The notes: a model not told the origin generated them from the letters alone. Shown: positions 39,418-52,775, counted from the first letter of the stretch. The stretch is DNA of 64,000 bases from Stratiolaelaps scimitus (GCA_019614645.1 JABWDB010000001.1:17835501-17899500); one strand, 5' to 3'. Numbers and translations are program-made.

Positions 39418-42400
39418 ACAACAACGGCAACAACAACAGCAGCAACAGCAACAACAACAAACGTCTCAGGTGCAACTATCGCCTCAGCAACAGCTGCAAG
39501 TTCCCCAGCAACAGGTAGCATCTCAGCAACAACAGCAACAAGCACCGCCACAACAGCAGCAGTCGCTAGCTGTGCCCACGTCTATTGAGCCTTTGGTGCC
39601 TACGCTCAGCAATACGACCCCTGCGGTGACGATAGACCGCTCCTCATCGTCGCCTCAAACACCGCTGCATATCGTGTCACAGACACCTGAGCAGAACAAA
39701 CGAACTCTAATGACGTCCAGCAATCTGCCCACAGTGGCAGTAACGATGGCGATACCGGGGCCGACGCGGCAACCCGTTAAAGCTAAGCCATCGGGTGGTG
39801 CCGCTGCTGTCAGTCCGGCTGCTGCGACCGCTCCCCCCGTGGCGAAAGCCCAAGATCAGGCTGCTCCCAAGTCCCAACCAGTGAAAAGCTCATCGCTTCC
39901 GATAGTGGCATCAGCTTCAGAGAGCAAGGGCTCGATAGCCTCCACTGCATCCACTGCTACCCCAACGACGAACTCGACGACGACCGTCTCAGCGGGAGGT
40001 GCAATGTCTGTGGCAAATGGGGATCATAAGGTGTTGGTTGTGCAGGCCGTGGCCGGCAGTTCGGCGTCGGCGGCCCAGCGAATCCAGCGGCTCCCGTCGG
40101 CGCCGGCAGCCCTCTCCGGCGCGCCAACTTCGCATTGTACGCCAACGGCCATAACGCAGGCCTCCCCCCAGCCTATTACAGCGTCAGGTAGCAGGCGATC
40201 TGCAGCGACGCCTCCAGCCCCGGCTCCTTCTCTAGTAACCTCTAAGCTAAGCTCGTCGGCAAGAGCATCGACAAATAGTGTCACTAGTAACAACACTAAC
40301 AGCGCGTTGTCGACTTCAACATCAGTTCCCGCAGTTTCGGCGTCAATCGCTTCAATGGTGACGTTGGCAAATGAAAAGCGGCATTCCTCCACTGGCGTTT
40401 CGTCTGTTCCAAAAGTATCGACGGCGCCCTCATCACTAACGGCAGCCAGTTTAGTCGAGAAGAAGGATGACGAGCATAGCGGCGGCAGCAGCAGCAGCCA
40501 CAGCATCAGCAACAAGAGCAAGAAGTCCCAAAGCCATCACAGTCATCAAGCCACGAGTCACGGACGGCAAAGCCAACCCCCGCGGACCGTAGCCCAAGTT
40601 CTGAAGGCTGAGGCGGCTGCTAAAGCAGCGACACCTCAACCGGCAGTACTGACACTTCCCGAGCCGGCCATATCTCATGTCCCCTCCTCTATGGCGCCAT
40701 CCCCGCTGTCGCAGACGTCGCAGTCGTCCACTGCGACACTGAGCAACAGCCTGAGCGTCCCCCTGATCTCTGGCCCGAACAGCGGTTACGCGCACCCCGC
40801 GGATCCTATGCCTCCGTTCACGTCGCTGTCCTCGGTGAAGTATCGGGGTCTGCCTCCGATGACGAGTATGCCCTCGATGCAACCGCAGTCAATGTCACAT
40901 GGGGCAGATAACTGCAATTTCCCCCGTTTGCCGTTACCGCCAATGAACATAAATTACCGACAAGGAGTAAATCACCTGGCGAGCATTCTTCCTCCTCACT
41001 CCATGCAGGCCGCGGTGCAACCGCCTGTGATTCTCAAGAACCAGGACCTGTCTGCGGCTAAAGGGCCCTCTAGGCAGGCGTCGAAATCATCATCTTCGAG
41101 CTCGACGTCTTCTTCGAGCACCTCGAGCGCTCCTGCTTCTATAGCCCTCGGCCATAAGAGGTCCAGCACCGAGCAGAACCTACGCAAAGAATCGTCCCCA
41201 GCATTAAGCCCCCGCCGGGATCTCATGTCACCGATGCAACAGCCTCGGCAAAGTCCTGATACCGTTAATAACAGCAACACCAACAATAATAGTCGAATGG
41301 GTTCGGTCGTCAGCCGATCGCCTTCGATGGAACCGCCGCTCAATCCTTCCCAGCTCCATCATCATAACGAACAGCAAAATAGCCAGAGTCAACAACAACA
41401 GCAGCAACAGCAGCAGCAGCAACAACAACAACAGCAGCTATGCAACTACTCTGCTGAAAGTCTCATCGGACCGCCAATCGTTCAGTTTCCCAGCCTGCGC
41501 AGCTCGACTCATCTGAATTCGTCATATTCCGCCGAAAGTCTCCTGCAATCAGATTCGGCAGATGTCGGTGTATCGCTCGCGTCAGCAGGCTCGCCAACGT
41601 ACATTAATGGCAAGAGCCACTCGGGATGTTCAACCGGCAAACCTGTTGTGTCAACTCAGGCTGTTCCCATGAACAGCTATAACTACGGTTCCGCTTCGCC
41701 GGCAAACGACCGTACCAACAAATATCAGAGCAGTCATAGCCAGCAGCAATCGAATGCGACAACCGCGTACGCGCCATACAACTTGGACAGTTTCAATTCG
41801 ACCGGTGTGAGCAGCTCGAATTCTACAAACAATTACTGTCTGCCGATACAGCAGAACAACAGCAATGCTTTCGGTGGGAGCATGAACAGTAGCTGTGACT
41901 ATTTCACGCCGCGGAACAATTCGACACCCGATTATGGGCTAGGTACAGGTGGTAATGGATTGGGTCAGTCGGCAGGTGGTTCAGTGGTGAATGGCGGTCA
42001 TTACCACACGCCGCATGGACACAATCACGGCTTTCATCCACAGCCGCCGGTGAGTCTCGGGGGCCCTGGTGATTTCGCACCTCCGCCGTTGCCGTCCGTG
42101 AATACGCTCAATCTCCACGAGGCGACAGGACATCTGATGAATAATTTCGTCGCGGCACCCGTCACACCTATGCCGCCGTCATTTTTGGCGCCTCCGAGCG
42201 TCGACAAGAGCTCGAAGCAGAGCTCATCGAACATATTCAGTATACACCCACCGCCACCGTCTACGTCGTCGAGTAAGTGTTCTCCGTCCGCGTCAAGCTA
42301 CGCGCCGGTCCTGGGCGTTTGTGACAATTCGGGTAGCGATAGCGGACGAAGCGGCAAGACTTCATCGGGCGGCTCGTCTAAGGCCGCCCACAAGACGAGG

Positions 42401-42985
42401 TCTAGCCAATCGCTCGACAGCTATTCCATGCCGACGCCAGACAGATCCTCGACAGGCTCAACTGGGCTGGGTTATTTTGATTTCAATATGGCGCCGTCAA
42501 GCGGTACGTTCAACAACTGCGGGCCAACACCACCGGTCGTGGGGCCACCTGGACAGAAAAGTGTTTCGGCAAGTCAGAATCATAGGGTGTGGCCTCCTGT
42601 AACACCTACGCCGCCATCAGCCGATACCGGCTGTTCATCGTACCTCTTCCCTGGCCACGGACCGCCAGTGACGAGAGCTCCATCGTCCAGCCACGGATAC
42701 CACAATCCCGTGTCGAACATAGGATCCAACACCGCGCCAATTGGCGTTGGTCAAAGTACAACAAACTTCAATCTCAGCAACATCTTTCCGGACATTGGCA
42801 ATTGCGGCCAGCTGCCGAGCACAGGCTCGGTGGGGCCAGCTGGCGTAGGGAGCGGCCAAGATTCGCTGTACGGGCCGCGACATCCTCCCGTCGGCGTTCT
42901 GCCGAACGCGTTCAACGGTATCTTGCCTCCACCTAGACATTCAGGACCCACGTCAAGGAGCTCCGGATTCGGACTCTTTGACTGA
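31308..42985 (+). CDS. USF3: bHLH transcription factor, USF3 (KIAA2018) homologue
   Basis: Six exons (31308-31447, 35819-35936, 36321-36477, 37135-37346, 37609-37939, 38142-42985) join with GT-AG borders and matching phases to give 1933 aa. The bHLH spans residues ~73-130. Basic region HNEHERRRK keeps the E-box-reading His and Glu and has Lys at the usual Arg13 position, as in vertebrate USF3. Helix 1 is ISAGILRLGELLP and helix 2 is ILSRACEYITYLRDLNEKI. Exon 4 (LLTDLRRQMRELEKVN, then YMRLLQKLGISL) matches the USF3 leucine-rich coiled segment. The remaining ~1600 residues are Ser/Gln/Pro-rich and disordered, with a 65Q-R-11Q tract at 683-759 and a second Q run near 41391-41436. C-terminal SYSAESLIG/SYSAESLLQ and FNLSNIFPDIG match motifs I recall in vertebrate USF3. 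It is predicted to be nuclear and to bind E-boxes as a dimer. ATG 31308 was chosen because its exon ends in phase with the bHLH exon. An alternative donor (AAG then GTATCC) exists at 37327 in exon 4. Confidence 0.86.
31571..31614. repeat. (TA)n microsatellite, intron 1 of USF3-like gene
   Basis: TA repeat with one TGTA interruption, followed by a (GA)n run to about 31630. Confidence 0.95.
33965..34040. repeat. (ACGG)n and (TTG)n simple repeats
   Basis: Tandem ACGG units (with one CAGA variant) at about 33971-34006, then a short TTG run at 34020-34035. They lie in a GC-rich stretch of intron 1 (33.0-34.2 kb) that could be an alternative promoter or untranslated exon. Long minus-strand frames there are compositionally biased and not called as genes. 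Confidence 0.7.
34917..34951. repeat. (TA)n microsatellite
   Basis: Uninterrupted TA dinucleotides in intron 1 of the USF3-like gene. Confidence 0.95.
35443..35572 (+). repeat. tRNA-derived SINE, copy A (intron 1 of USF3-like gene)
   Basis: Head: GCGGTGCCTTGGACGGCCAA, then TCTGGCTATCGGAAGCCAGA and a B box GGTTCGAGGCC (35497-35507). Body: TGAGTGACATATAAGCGAGA. Tail: TTAATAAACTAATAAACCC then CTTACCTTACCTC. The same order of blocks, on the other strand, makes up 52776-52923. The A/B box spacing and the A/C-rich tail identify it as a tRNA-derived SINE mobilised by a LINE. Confidence 0.85.
39230..39460 (+). repeat. CAG/CAA repeat encoding 65Q-R-11Q
   Basis: 77 codons in the USF3-like last exon, all CAA or CAG except one CGG (39425-39427). 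The CAA/CAG mixing breaks up pure CAG runs. The antisense frames (poly-Leu, poly-Val/Ala) are shadows. Confidence 0.97.
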
Positions 42986-45900
42986 GGGATCTCGTCGACT
43001 AATGGATGCAACAGCACGATTACGTGATACCACGCCGCCGCCACCGCCGCCTCCTCCTACCAGCCAAGAGGAACTTAGCGATGTTTTTGTGCGAGCTTGG
43101 GTAGCTCGTCAATTTTCGTTCGATGGATATTCCTCGAACGGTATAACGAAGTACACGTTTTGCGCTCGGCGGTTGGCGTTTAGCGAAAAGCAAAACCGAC
43201 AGCGTGTTACCATTGTAGGCGAGAGAGGGAGAAGAGGTGAGCCAACCGGAGTTGTTCAATATTAATTGCCATGATCAGGCTAGCTCCACAAACGATGATA
43301 CTTGCTGTACAGACTTGAGTGCGGGTTTGATGATCGCTGATACAGCAGATAATTATATAAAAATATATGACTTAGCTTGTTGTTGACAACCCATTAATCT
43401 TATATATATATATATATATTATATATATAACTATGATTGGACTATTATAAAATGTGACTGATATAGAGATATTTCTCTAGTGGGGCGGTTGCGTTTGCGT
43501 GCCCCGACGTTGCTACAACTACTACTACTACTACTACTATTCTCGTTGTATATAAACATGTGACTTGTATACGATACAGTCGTCGGTAGATGTACGCTGG
43601 AGAAGTGACCCCTCGCCCTTTTTCCTGGGTTCCCCTCCATCGCAACAAGCAAATCAGTTTGATTGGCAAGATCAATCGATTCCACGAGCTCATTGGTCAC
43701 AGTAGTTTTCTCCGTTCTGCGTACAAACATCAACAATCGTGGACAGATGTGGACAAACATTCACCGTTCGTAATGATGAACATTATAAGATGGCGGAAAT
43801 CTCGAATACTGTACGCCGAATTGGACGATATAGCAGGCGAATGGGAATACTGCGAGGGATTAATCATTAATTATACCCTAAGGATTGAAATTTACAATGA
43901 AAATCACCTGCAGTGCCATTCGATGGTCTCACTATGTAGATGGATGATAGCTGTTTTTCTCACCAGAACAACCACCACGTGAAAAGACTCCGTGTAGGCA
44001 ATACCATGGACTCGAATTAGTAGTTTGGCTACGATTTGTGAGGTGTTCTGGTCGAAGTTGTCCGACGGACGAAAACGACACCATAGACCCTGAAATATGA
44101 CTGATCTCTCGATTGGGTGTATACGATAAAATTTAACATTTTTATTTTTATGTCATCGCACACTAGCATAGTAGCTTGCTATCGTCGTCTGACACAGACG
44201 CTATCCGTTAGCCATTTCTTTTGGTTGCCATGCGGTCACCCCTATGCTTACGCATGTAGAGTCGAATTAAACAACGACACGTCGAGGAAAGGTGGGCTAA
44301 ATGTACTGGACAGGACGAAATGGTAGCTGACCGAATTAGCTAGCAAAAAACGACCCGCCGGAGGAAGTGCGCCCGAGGTGTTCCCTCCGTCCGAGGGCGA
44401 TTCGGTCGATAACGTGATGTAGGACTATACGCTTTGTTGTCCATAGGATCAGCGCAGACGAGGTGGGAGAAACTAGCCGCGAGGGGCTGATATACGCAAA
44501 CAAAGACAGTGCGAGCCAGTGAGTTTCTAAATATAAAGCGTTGAGATGTTTATTGAGCCGACCTTGACCGACCTGTTGCTGATTGGTTGTGTGAAGATGG
44601 GTGGACGAAAAAAATCACGTGGAGAGGTAAACACAGAGCAAACTAATATACAAGCTTAGAGATAATATACACTTATACATATATGATAAATCATTGACGG
44701 GAATGACAACAGAAAGCATTCACACACACACAAACACACCGGCATACACAGATAGATACACAAAAAACAACCGTAGTAAAAATGAAATATGGTCATCGTC
44801 TTGACGAATCAATCCAGTCGGGTCGATGTGCGATTTCCGTATCCTCAACATCTAACTGGCTACAACGTATGCGTAATGCTATTTTGTTTTAAGGCATACG
44901 ACGACTGTTGTGTCCCGTACAAGTTAGGATGTATCGATTGTGGACAAAGTCCGTTGTTTTTATTTACTTCCTATTTCTCTCATCGAGTGACCTTATTTTA
45001 GTTTGAAATCATGATGACCGAGTCCTCATTGGTTGAGTTACGTGGTACGATCAGAACTCGAGTTAGACCCTGACATCACTATTATCAATATTAGGTGTTA
45101 TTATTCCTATTGCGCGATAGGATTTCGTATATATTATATATATATATTTTTTAAGTATGCATTTTGGTTAGATAGTGTAATATACAAAACGACTGAGTAC
45201 ATAACAGTCTTTTATAACTTGGAATCTGTGCAGCTACAATTTCCTGTTTTAACATATTCAATTAATTTAACTGTATTTAACATATTTAACTTACCGTACT
45301 CGCTAAGATACCCAACCGGTGTTCAACTAGTTTGAAAATACGTCAATTTTAACAACAATCATAATCGTAATAATAATAATAATGGCGATGATTATGACGA
45401 TGCTGAGTGTCAATTATTATAAACAGTATAATGAATATTTTATGATTCGTATACCTATTCTAATGAGCTTATTATCAATATTAATTCACACACAAATTTT
45501 TGAGGGATTGCTATAAAAGATGAACGTATCATTATGGTTGACATATGTATAACAAACAAGGCGACGATAGGCAAGTGAGAAGGGGGTTTCTTACGCTGGA
45601 AAAACGACCTCTGTTAATAATGATAGTGATAATAATCATAATAATTAACCTTAATATAATTTCAACATATTAAGAAGCCTTAATTTCAACATATTAACAA
45701 ACCTTAATATAATTTCAACATTTACCTCAGACATTTGTTGAACGACATGTTCGATACGATTAACATAGATTTGTGTCCACCTAAAGACACACACACACAC
45801 ATACACATACACATATATACAATGTGACAAATCTCGTACTGGCAGCTGGCCATAACGATGAACGCTAAATTTCTCAAGTTTATATTTGCGTGAGTTTGTG

Positions 45901-46785
45901 TCGGTCTGCCTGTACCTGTGTGTAAGGCGTAGCTTCATTCACTCGGATATTTCTCGGTGGTTCAAATAGCCTCTATTTCATTCGAATAATTTTACAGGTT
46001 TAATTTGTCAGCTTTTAATTTGGGGGCAGCCCCACGGACGGCGCTGAGGATGTGAGTCTGTGATATTCTATCGCTATAATCGGTACAACAACAACAACAA
46101 CAACAATAACAACAACGCAGAACAATGATGAGAAATGTTTGATATAACACCGACAAGAGAAGCTAGGGAAATGAGAGAGAATATATTAGATGATTTTTTC
46201 TTGCTCCTTTTTGGCTCGGTGTAAAAAGCAAAAGATTCATAATGACATCTATTCATGGTCGATTCTCTGTCTGAGAATGGCGAACTATTTTCACATAGAA
46301 AGACACAATATATACATACACACACACACACATACGCATACATTATCATATAGCGAGAGGTAGAGTGAACTACAAAATAGGAGCCACACTACAATTATGT
46401 ACCACTACTACAGCTACGCTACCGATGTAGAAAACTCATTAGAAAGCGTTATTATTATTATTATTATTGTTATTAATTATTATTTAGATGGAAAATAATT
46501 GCCGCCTCAATTATAGCGCCCGGTGATCCCCCAGATCCGAGATGATATCAGCAGCGCCACATTGAGCAATGATGATACTGATGCTGAAGAATTAAGCCGC
46601 TTCTATTTCGGATGGACTATAAATACTAATGCTGAATAGAACGAAAATATGACGAGAGACTAAGGTGTATCGCTGGGAATGAAAATTATAAAGTGATCAA
46701 GAGTTGGGTCGGAGCAGGACGAGGTAAAGAGATGTGGTGAAAGTGTGGCGTGTATTATGTGAAATACAGTACATAAATAAAGCTC

Positions 46786-46824
<39 letters not shown>

Positions 46825-48577
46825 TAAATAATGCACTTACACGGCTGCTGTTTTCATTACTAGCTAGTAAATCGTACAAACGAGATTTCGCAGATCATCA
46901 GGTACAAAGCAAATAGCCCGCGCCAGCAGAAGGGTGTTACCGAATGGTCAATGATGAATCCACAGCAGTGGTGGCAGTGTTCAACAAAGTTCAGCGTCGT
47001 ACCGGGTTTGCTTCTGGTCACCGGGTGTGTCCAGGGCCAACATGAGTACTAACTAAGTCTGCTCTCACGCAACACAGCGGATAATGAATCATAGTACTGC
47101 TAATTAAGCTATTGCTAAACCCATTTCTACGAGTAAAATTCTACACTGATCATACTGAACGTGATTTTCTACAGGACACATAACGTACAGAATAAATCGG
47201 TGTAATGTTTATTGTACACGCTACGACATAACAACAAGCAATTCGCTCCGCTGTCCCATGAGGTTAACGTTGGCCGTATGCCCGTCACATGGGAGCACCT
47301 CAATACACACAATAGGTTGATTCATCCTTTATTCTAACATTTATCTGTCATAATATCATCCCCGGATCGATTGACATAGTTAACATGCACCATCGCCATA
47401 TGCAGATATGTGCCCTATGTATGTATATATATTGAAAGCAGTAAGAATCGTATTTACAAGTGTATTTTGTTTGTAGAAGTTTCATAGGGTATTTTCATAC
47501 GTTTTTCTTAAGAAATTATGCATTTGTACGGCAACGAGCGAGCGTGCAGTTGCTGGTGGTGGTGGTGATTCCTCCAAGGATTTGCCTAGCCGCGCAAAAC
47601 GCGAACCACCTCAGCGGAGTTCTCTTCGTAGAAATCTACGATGTTTTTGCGTAATCGAATCTGAAATCATCGTTGAACAGAATTGCACAGGCACGAAAAT
47701 TGCTTCAACTAAAACCCCACAACTGTCAACATCAGTAAAATGATGCAGTTATCCTACTAAAATTGATTTAAAAAACTGCTCGTACATGACAGGCTTTATA
47801 ACTTACTAACACCGAAACACAGCAACAATAGCAAAAGGCAACTTATGGCAAGGACGTTCAGGCAAAGTATTAGCCCTAAAGTTAATCATTCGCACATCAC
47901 CAAATCCGTTGAAGGCTAGTAAGCCGTTATCAGAGAGAAGTGGAGATATCGTAAATTAGTCATCAAATTTGTTCGATATCAGCAGGGTCAGACATGGCCC
48001 ACCCGACATGGCTGCGGCGATCTAGGTCGGGCAGTGGACCTGACGCAGGCCTTGGAGAAGTGGTTAAGGAAAAGGTGAAAAATGCTTGTTTACAAAGCGG
48101 TTCCTCTACGTTTTATCCTTCCTCACGACCAAACCGTTAGTGGTGAATAACGCTTAAGGCCAAGATTGGTTCTTTGCAGTATATACAATACATTTATATG
48201 TCTCGATGAATATATTATGTCTCTCCGATGCAAGTCACTCGATTTATAGATACCTGTGGATGTTCAAGCGAAGCGCAACAGCTTTGAAACGATCTGAGGC
48301 GTATGGGCAAATCGGCCACAGCCACGTTTGGGGCGGCCATGTCTCGCGTTTGCTCCAGTGAAAAACGGTGGTTTTTGGTGGGAGCGATAGTATCGTCGAG
48401 TTCTAATTGTTGCCCGCAAATAGCCAGTGTGCTCCGTCATCATATATGAACATCCCAGCCGTTGTCTGTCACCGATGAATTTCCTCGATGTAGAAGTTCT
48501 AGGAATTCTGCCATTGGTTTGAGAATGGTCCATTCAGCCGACGTCTCACTGTCCTATATATAGGCACGATCGTGTGT
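42986..48577. other. intergenic / 3' UTR between USF3-like and mitoguardin genes (convergent)
   Basis: The two flanking genes point toward each other, so 3' UTRs probably occupy part of this 5.6 kb. No coding frame is supported. Simple repeats: (TA)n at about 43401-43428 and 46786-46820, (CTA)n near 43517-43540, (CA)n near 44719-44740 and 46317-46333, (ATT)n near 46449-46469. AATAAA occurs at 46776-46781 but is too far from the USF3-like stop to assign. Confidence 0.5.
46786..46820. repeat. (TA)n microsatellite
   Basis: Uninterrupted TA dinucleotides. Confidence 0.95.
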
Positions 48578-51500
48578 TCAAATGCCGAGTCTCTGTGCGA
48601 TCCTGTCCACGGTGAGTTGCGATAGCCCATAGATATCTTCCGCCATCTCCTCGACAGAGGTGTAACGAACTTTGCGGAAATCAAAGAGTTCCAACATCAG
48701 GTTCATCACCTCTTGCTGCAACGCATACATTTAACAGAGACGGCGAAAGGAACAAAAACCCCATACTCGTTAGATGCTATGAAGAATAGATAGCCTCATC
48801 GATAGTAAATGGAGAGAATACAACGAGAGATACCTAGAATTAGCCCTAAATGATAAATTTAACGAACACGATTTCGTCATTAGATTACACAGGAGATGCA
48901 TACATTAAGTCAAAAGTTGGCCAAGCCACTATGAGAAAGAGTAGCTTAGGCGGTAGGGTCAAACGGTAATAACTTAACCATGTTATGATAGTGACAGTAA
49001 CACTCAAATAGGAGGAAATCAGCTGACCCTAAGCTGGAGGAAATCAGAGACGTTGGCAGCACACTATCAAGGATTTATTTTTGATCAGATACACTATTTC
49101 AATGAGCTGACTGAGAGACGGGTACGAGCATGGGATCACAGATCGTATCATCGTAGTTAGCCAAGCTACAAGAAACCTACCTTAAAGAAGATGCAGGTCT
49201 CCTTAAGGTCCTGGTTCGTCCCGAGGAATCCCCAGGCCAGAACAGGAGTCAGGTTTTCAGCTACGCCATAGAAGTGCGTGAAGAATCCGTTGTCAACCTT
49301 CACCCTACTCTTCTTGGCCTTGATAACCGACCAAATGGCGGTCGACAAAGCCGTCTCGCGGAAGCCGGCGGAGAGCCATCTGTTCTGTATGACCGACACA
49401 ACAGACTGTGGAGGATCGTCGAGATCGTCAAACGCCTCAATGAGTAGGAAGTCAAACACGACGTCATATATCGTCAGCGCGGTGACTCCGCGCGCGCGAA
49501 GTTCCTGCTCCATGACGTCGCGATTCGTGGGTGCGCCAACCCACTCGATGAGTTTGGCGTACGCCTCGAGACAAAACTTGGGATCCTTTTCCGCATAGAC
49601 AAGCAGACCGGCGAGAATTTGCGAGCCTGCATCTACGTACATTTCTCGGATGGCGGGCTGGCTAGTCAGGTGGCCAAACGCTAGACGTACGCAATGTAAT
49701 TTTGCCAAGTACTCTTCGTCCGATTGGCAGCCCACGAGCTGAGTGCGGATGGCGCGAGCAGGAACTCCTACAATATGAGGACGAAACGGGCCGAATTGGA
49801 GAGCTTAGGGCCTTTAAAGGGGTAGGCATTGAGGACATAGTGGCTGATAATACGTGCTGAGAATGAAACAACGGTACTGGCATGAGAATGAACGTGTGCT
49901 TTTAAAGGGTCTCCCCTCAGGGTACAATTTACTTTTCTCGCCTCGTTAGGCAATTTAATTCAATTTAGACTTTAATAATAATATAGGCAGGCAGGAAATG
50001 CATGTTCAAGGCATACGTTAAGAAGTATACGTGTATTATATCTGCTGAAAGCGTACGTCTAATCAATAGAAGTATTGTTAAAATAGATGTAGGTGTTCTA
50101 CGAACCATCCAGTTTAAGCATCTTTAGGGCATTCTGATAGAGTTGTAGGTCATCAGGATTAAGGGCTTCATCGAAATCTCTCAAGTTCGCGATGTCCCCT
50201 TCAGCCGAGACGAAACTTTCATCGTCAAAGCTCGTCACTGTGCGGGCATCAAATCTGTAGACCAACAGAGAGCGACAAAAATGAGACCACCATTAATCGC
50301 GAAATGCTAAAATTAATATTGTAAATACATATGCAACATTGACTCTGCTCGAATTTGATTTAATGCTAAGATTTCATGTAGCAGAAGCTGGAGGCTATTA
50401 TAAATACACGAAGGTGTTGTTTGGTGCAGCCGAGGTGAAAGACAAGGTGTTTGCGCATACCGTATTATTTCGGTGTTGTATTTTCCATAAACTAAACTTA
50501 TCTACACTCAACTTGCCTGGAATTGACATCCACTTATTTCTTACATACGGCACGCATATGGTTAATCTGAGGTAAATATGCTATGAAAATAACAAGTTGA
50601 CGAGGTAGCTCGGAGCCGACTTCGTCTTCTATAATCTATCCGCTTTTGTGCCTCTGTAGATATGCAGAAAGTTAGACGCTACCTGTCAAAATCCTTAATA
50701 TATCCACCGGCGACAGAACTTCGGTTGTCGTCGGAGATTTGAAACAGAAGGGAAGTATTATCGAGAAAAAGCTTGGCGCAGTTGTCACGAAGCTTGAACG
50801 CTTGTTTCATGACAATCTGCAGCTGCGCCACGAATTCCGCTTCGGCGTTCGTCTGCAACCAATCAAAAATCCATATTGAGTAATCACTGGAATCTTAAGG
50901 TAAGTTTTCTATCCCTAGACCAGCCAAATACTGTATTTTCTATTACATTTACTGTTGTTAAGTACAGCCGCGTTGTCCGTAATACCATTCCTTGAATGGT
51001 GCCAAATGCTAACGGCGAATTACGACGTCTTGCTTTAAGTATGCTCAGCCTTCGTTCTCATCTAACGCAGACCATGAACGTGACCAACGGCACTATTTAT
51101 GGAACAGCTGGTCATCACAGTACATTAATTGTACGCATAGGACATATTGCATTTACCGGCAGAGCCATCAGGTGGTTTGCCGACTGTCCGACAGGCAAAG
51201 TCTGGAAGACGCCGATCGAGTCATCCCAATAGTGGATAGCGGTATCCAATGCTTCCATGCCCATGACGCCAAGCTGTTGAGGGCTCAACTCCTCGGTGCG
51301 AGACTCGACCAAGTTTCCGGCGCCGCCTCCCGTGCCGCTGACGCCTCCGGCCACGCTGCCTGTTGCCGAACCTCCAAGAGTGGCCACTGACACGCGGTCG
51401 GCTTCACGTGACTGTCGACAGCGAACACAGAGAGGTGATGGCATGCTTCGCAGCTGAGGAATATCTGTGGCGGAGATTGAGATCGAGATGAGAATCACAT

Positions 51501-51869
51501 GCTGAAAAAAAGCTTCGAGACGTGCCTACTAAAAGGACAACAATGTTTTCAGCCTGAAATAAGCAATCTCTATAAATAAAGCATTACATGATTTCTACCG
51601 GCATGGCGAAGTCATTCTCATTAATATCCATCGATTGAAGATCACCTACCGCCGTTAAGTCCGCGAAATGAGTAGAGCCTCGTCCGAAGGCCGGACATAG
51701 GGCCCCCATTTGCGCGGGAGTCCCTTCCGCGTCTCTGCCACTTCAGCCAAATGCGGGTCGCCACACCCAGGACAACAATGGTGGTGCCGCATGCGAGCAG
51801 TATAAGTTTGGCTCGTGCGGGAACAAACGGCAGTCGAATGGAAGACCCCGCCCGAATGGACACCGACAT
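48578..51869 (-). CDS. Miga: mitoguardin (Miga/FAM73), complete gene
   Basis: Six minus-strand exons (51650-51869, 51157-51464, 50683-50852, 50106-50254, 49181-49767, 48578-48715) join with matched phases into 523 aa, close to insect Miga and shorter than the two human paralogues. Residues ~18-40 form a transmembrane helix (LILLACGTTIVVLGVATRI) followed by basic KWQRRGR, the outer-mitochondrial-membrane anchor. Family motifs follow: ALDTAIHYWDD (145-155), EEYLAKLHCVRLAF, YVDAGSQIL...VYAEKDPKF, ARGVTALTIYDVVFDFLLIE, QNRWLSAGFRETALSTA, GFLGTNQDLKETC and RYTSVEEMAEDIYGLS. The family promotes mitochondrial fusion and links mitochondria to ER and lipid droplets. FDDESFVSAEGD (242-253) looks like the acidic, Ser-containing FFAT-like site by which Miga proteins bind VAP (inferred). 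An acceptor AG at 51873-51874, just before ATG, implies a 5' UTR intron. The exon 4 donor (GATG then GTTCGT) is weak. Confidence 0.94.
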
Positions 51870-52360
51870 CGCCTGAAATCATCAGATCGCACAAATATCG
51901 ATTGAATATAGGTGCACCTTCGACGTCCTGCGCCAATGCCTTTGCCGGTGTCATTGTTCATTGCCAATGTCATTGTTTTCTTCAATCGAGTTTATCAGTC
52001 AGAGGCATAATATCTGCATCATGAGGAGGAAACTATAGAAATGTGAATAGTGACATATACATTTGAATAAAATGCGCATGTGTATTATACAGCAGCTTCG
52101 TGATCGATTGTTTACTCAAGGGAGACATTTGTGAAATAAAAGGATGTCAAAAGGAGACAAGTTTCTTTTTATTGCATGGCCATGATGTGTTTGAATGCAT
52201 CGTGTTAGTGAACCCAGTTTATGTCGGCAAAAATTTCATTCAACCCGACAAATTCGCATTGAGCACCTGTGTACAAAGTGGTGTCGACGACGGACTTGCT
52301 ATGGTGCCCAGCTGACGTACGAGCAAATATATGGAAATCACTGATAGGATATTCTTTTAC

Positions 52361-52421
52361 CTTCCGGGCTGACCCACAGCCAACATTTAACGTCTACTGT
52401 ACTGCTTCCGGCATTGCTTCA
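52361..52421 (+). repeat. interspersed repeat, family 2, copy 3
   Basis: CTTCCGGGCTGACCCACAGC and the core CAACATTTAACGTCTACTGT match copies at 13229 and 17045. Like copy 1 it continues through GCATTGCTTCA. Confidence 0.75.
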
Positions 52422-52775
52422 GGATATATACTGATTGGATATAGCATAGGATTGGATATAGCATTTTGCTAGGTGGCAAAAAGCTCTTCGTCATTTGGAG
52501 TATTCCATCGTTGAGGCTTAACTAATAAGTAAGAATGTGGAGCTAACGAAGATGATAAATATCAAAGTATGAACCCCGATCGCAGACTATCGTACATAAC
52601 TGTTAGCTTTACTGTAATAAAAGGGTCATCTGTGATACACCGATTTCCTTTTTCGCGCAGAATGGACACCACGGCCGTTGAACGGAAACCTTGCAAGCGG
52701 GGACAGTTTCATGATCTTGAAATCGTATCTCGGGTCGTGATAAGGCTGTTTCTCATAGAACAGATACAACACATC

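Noticed and set aside
39126..39551. Poly-Leu and poly-Val/Ala frames antisense to the Gln tract
   Set aside because: Shadows of the CAG/CAA repeat in the sense gene.
48264..48533. 89-codon minus-strand frame just below the mitoguardin stop
   Set aside because: No motif, no splice evidence, not continuous with mitoguardin. It may be 3' UTR.
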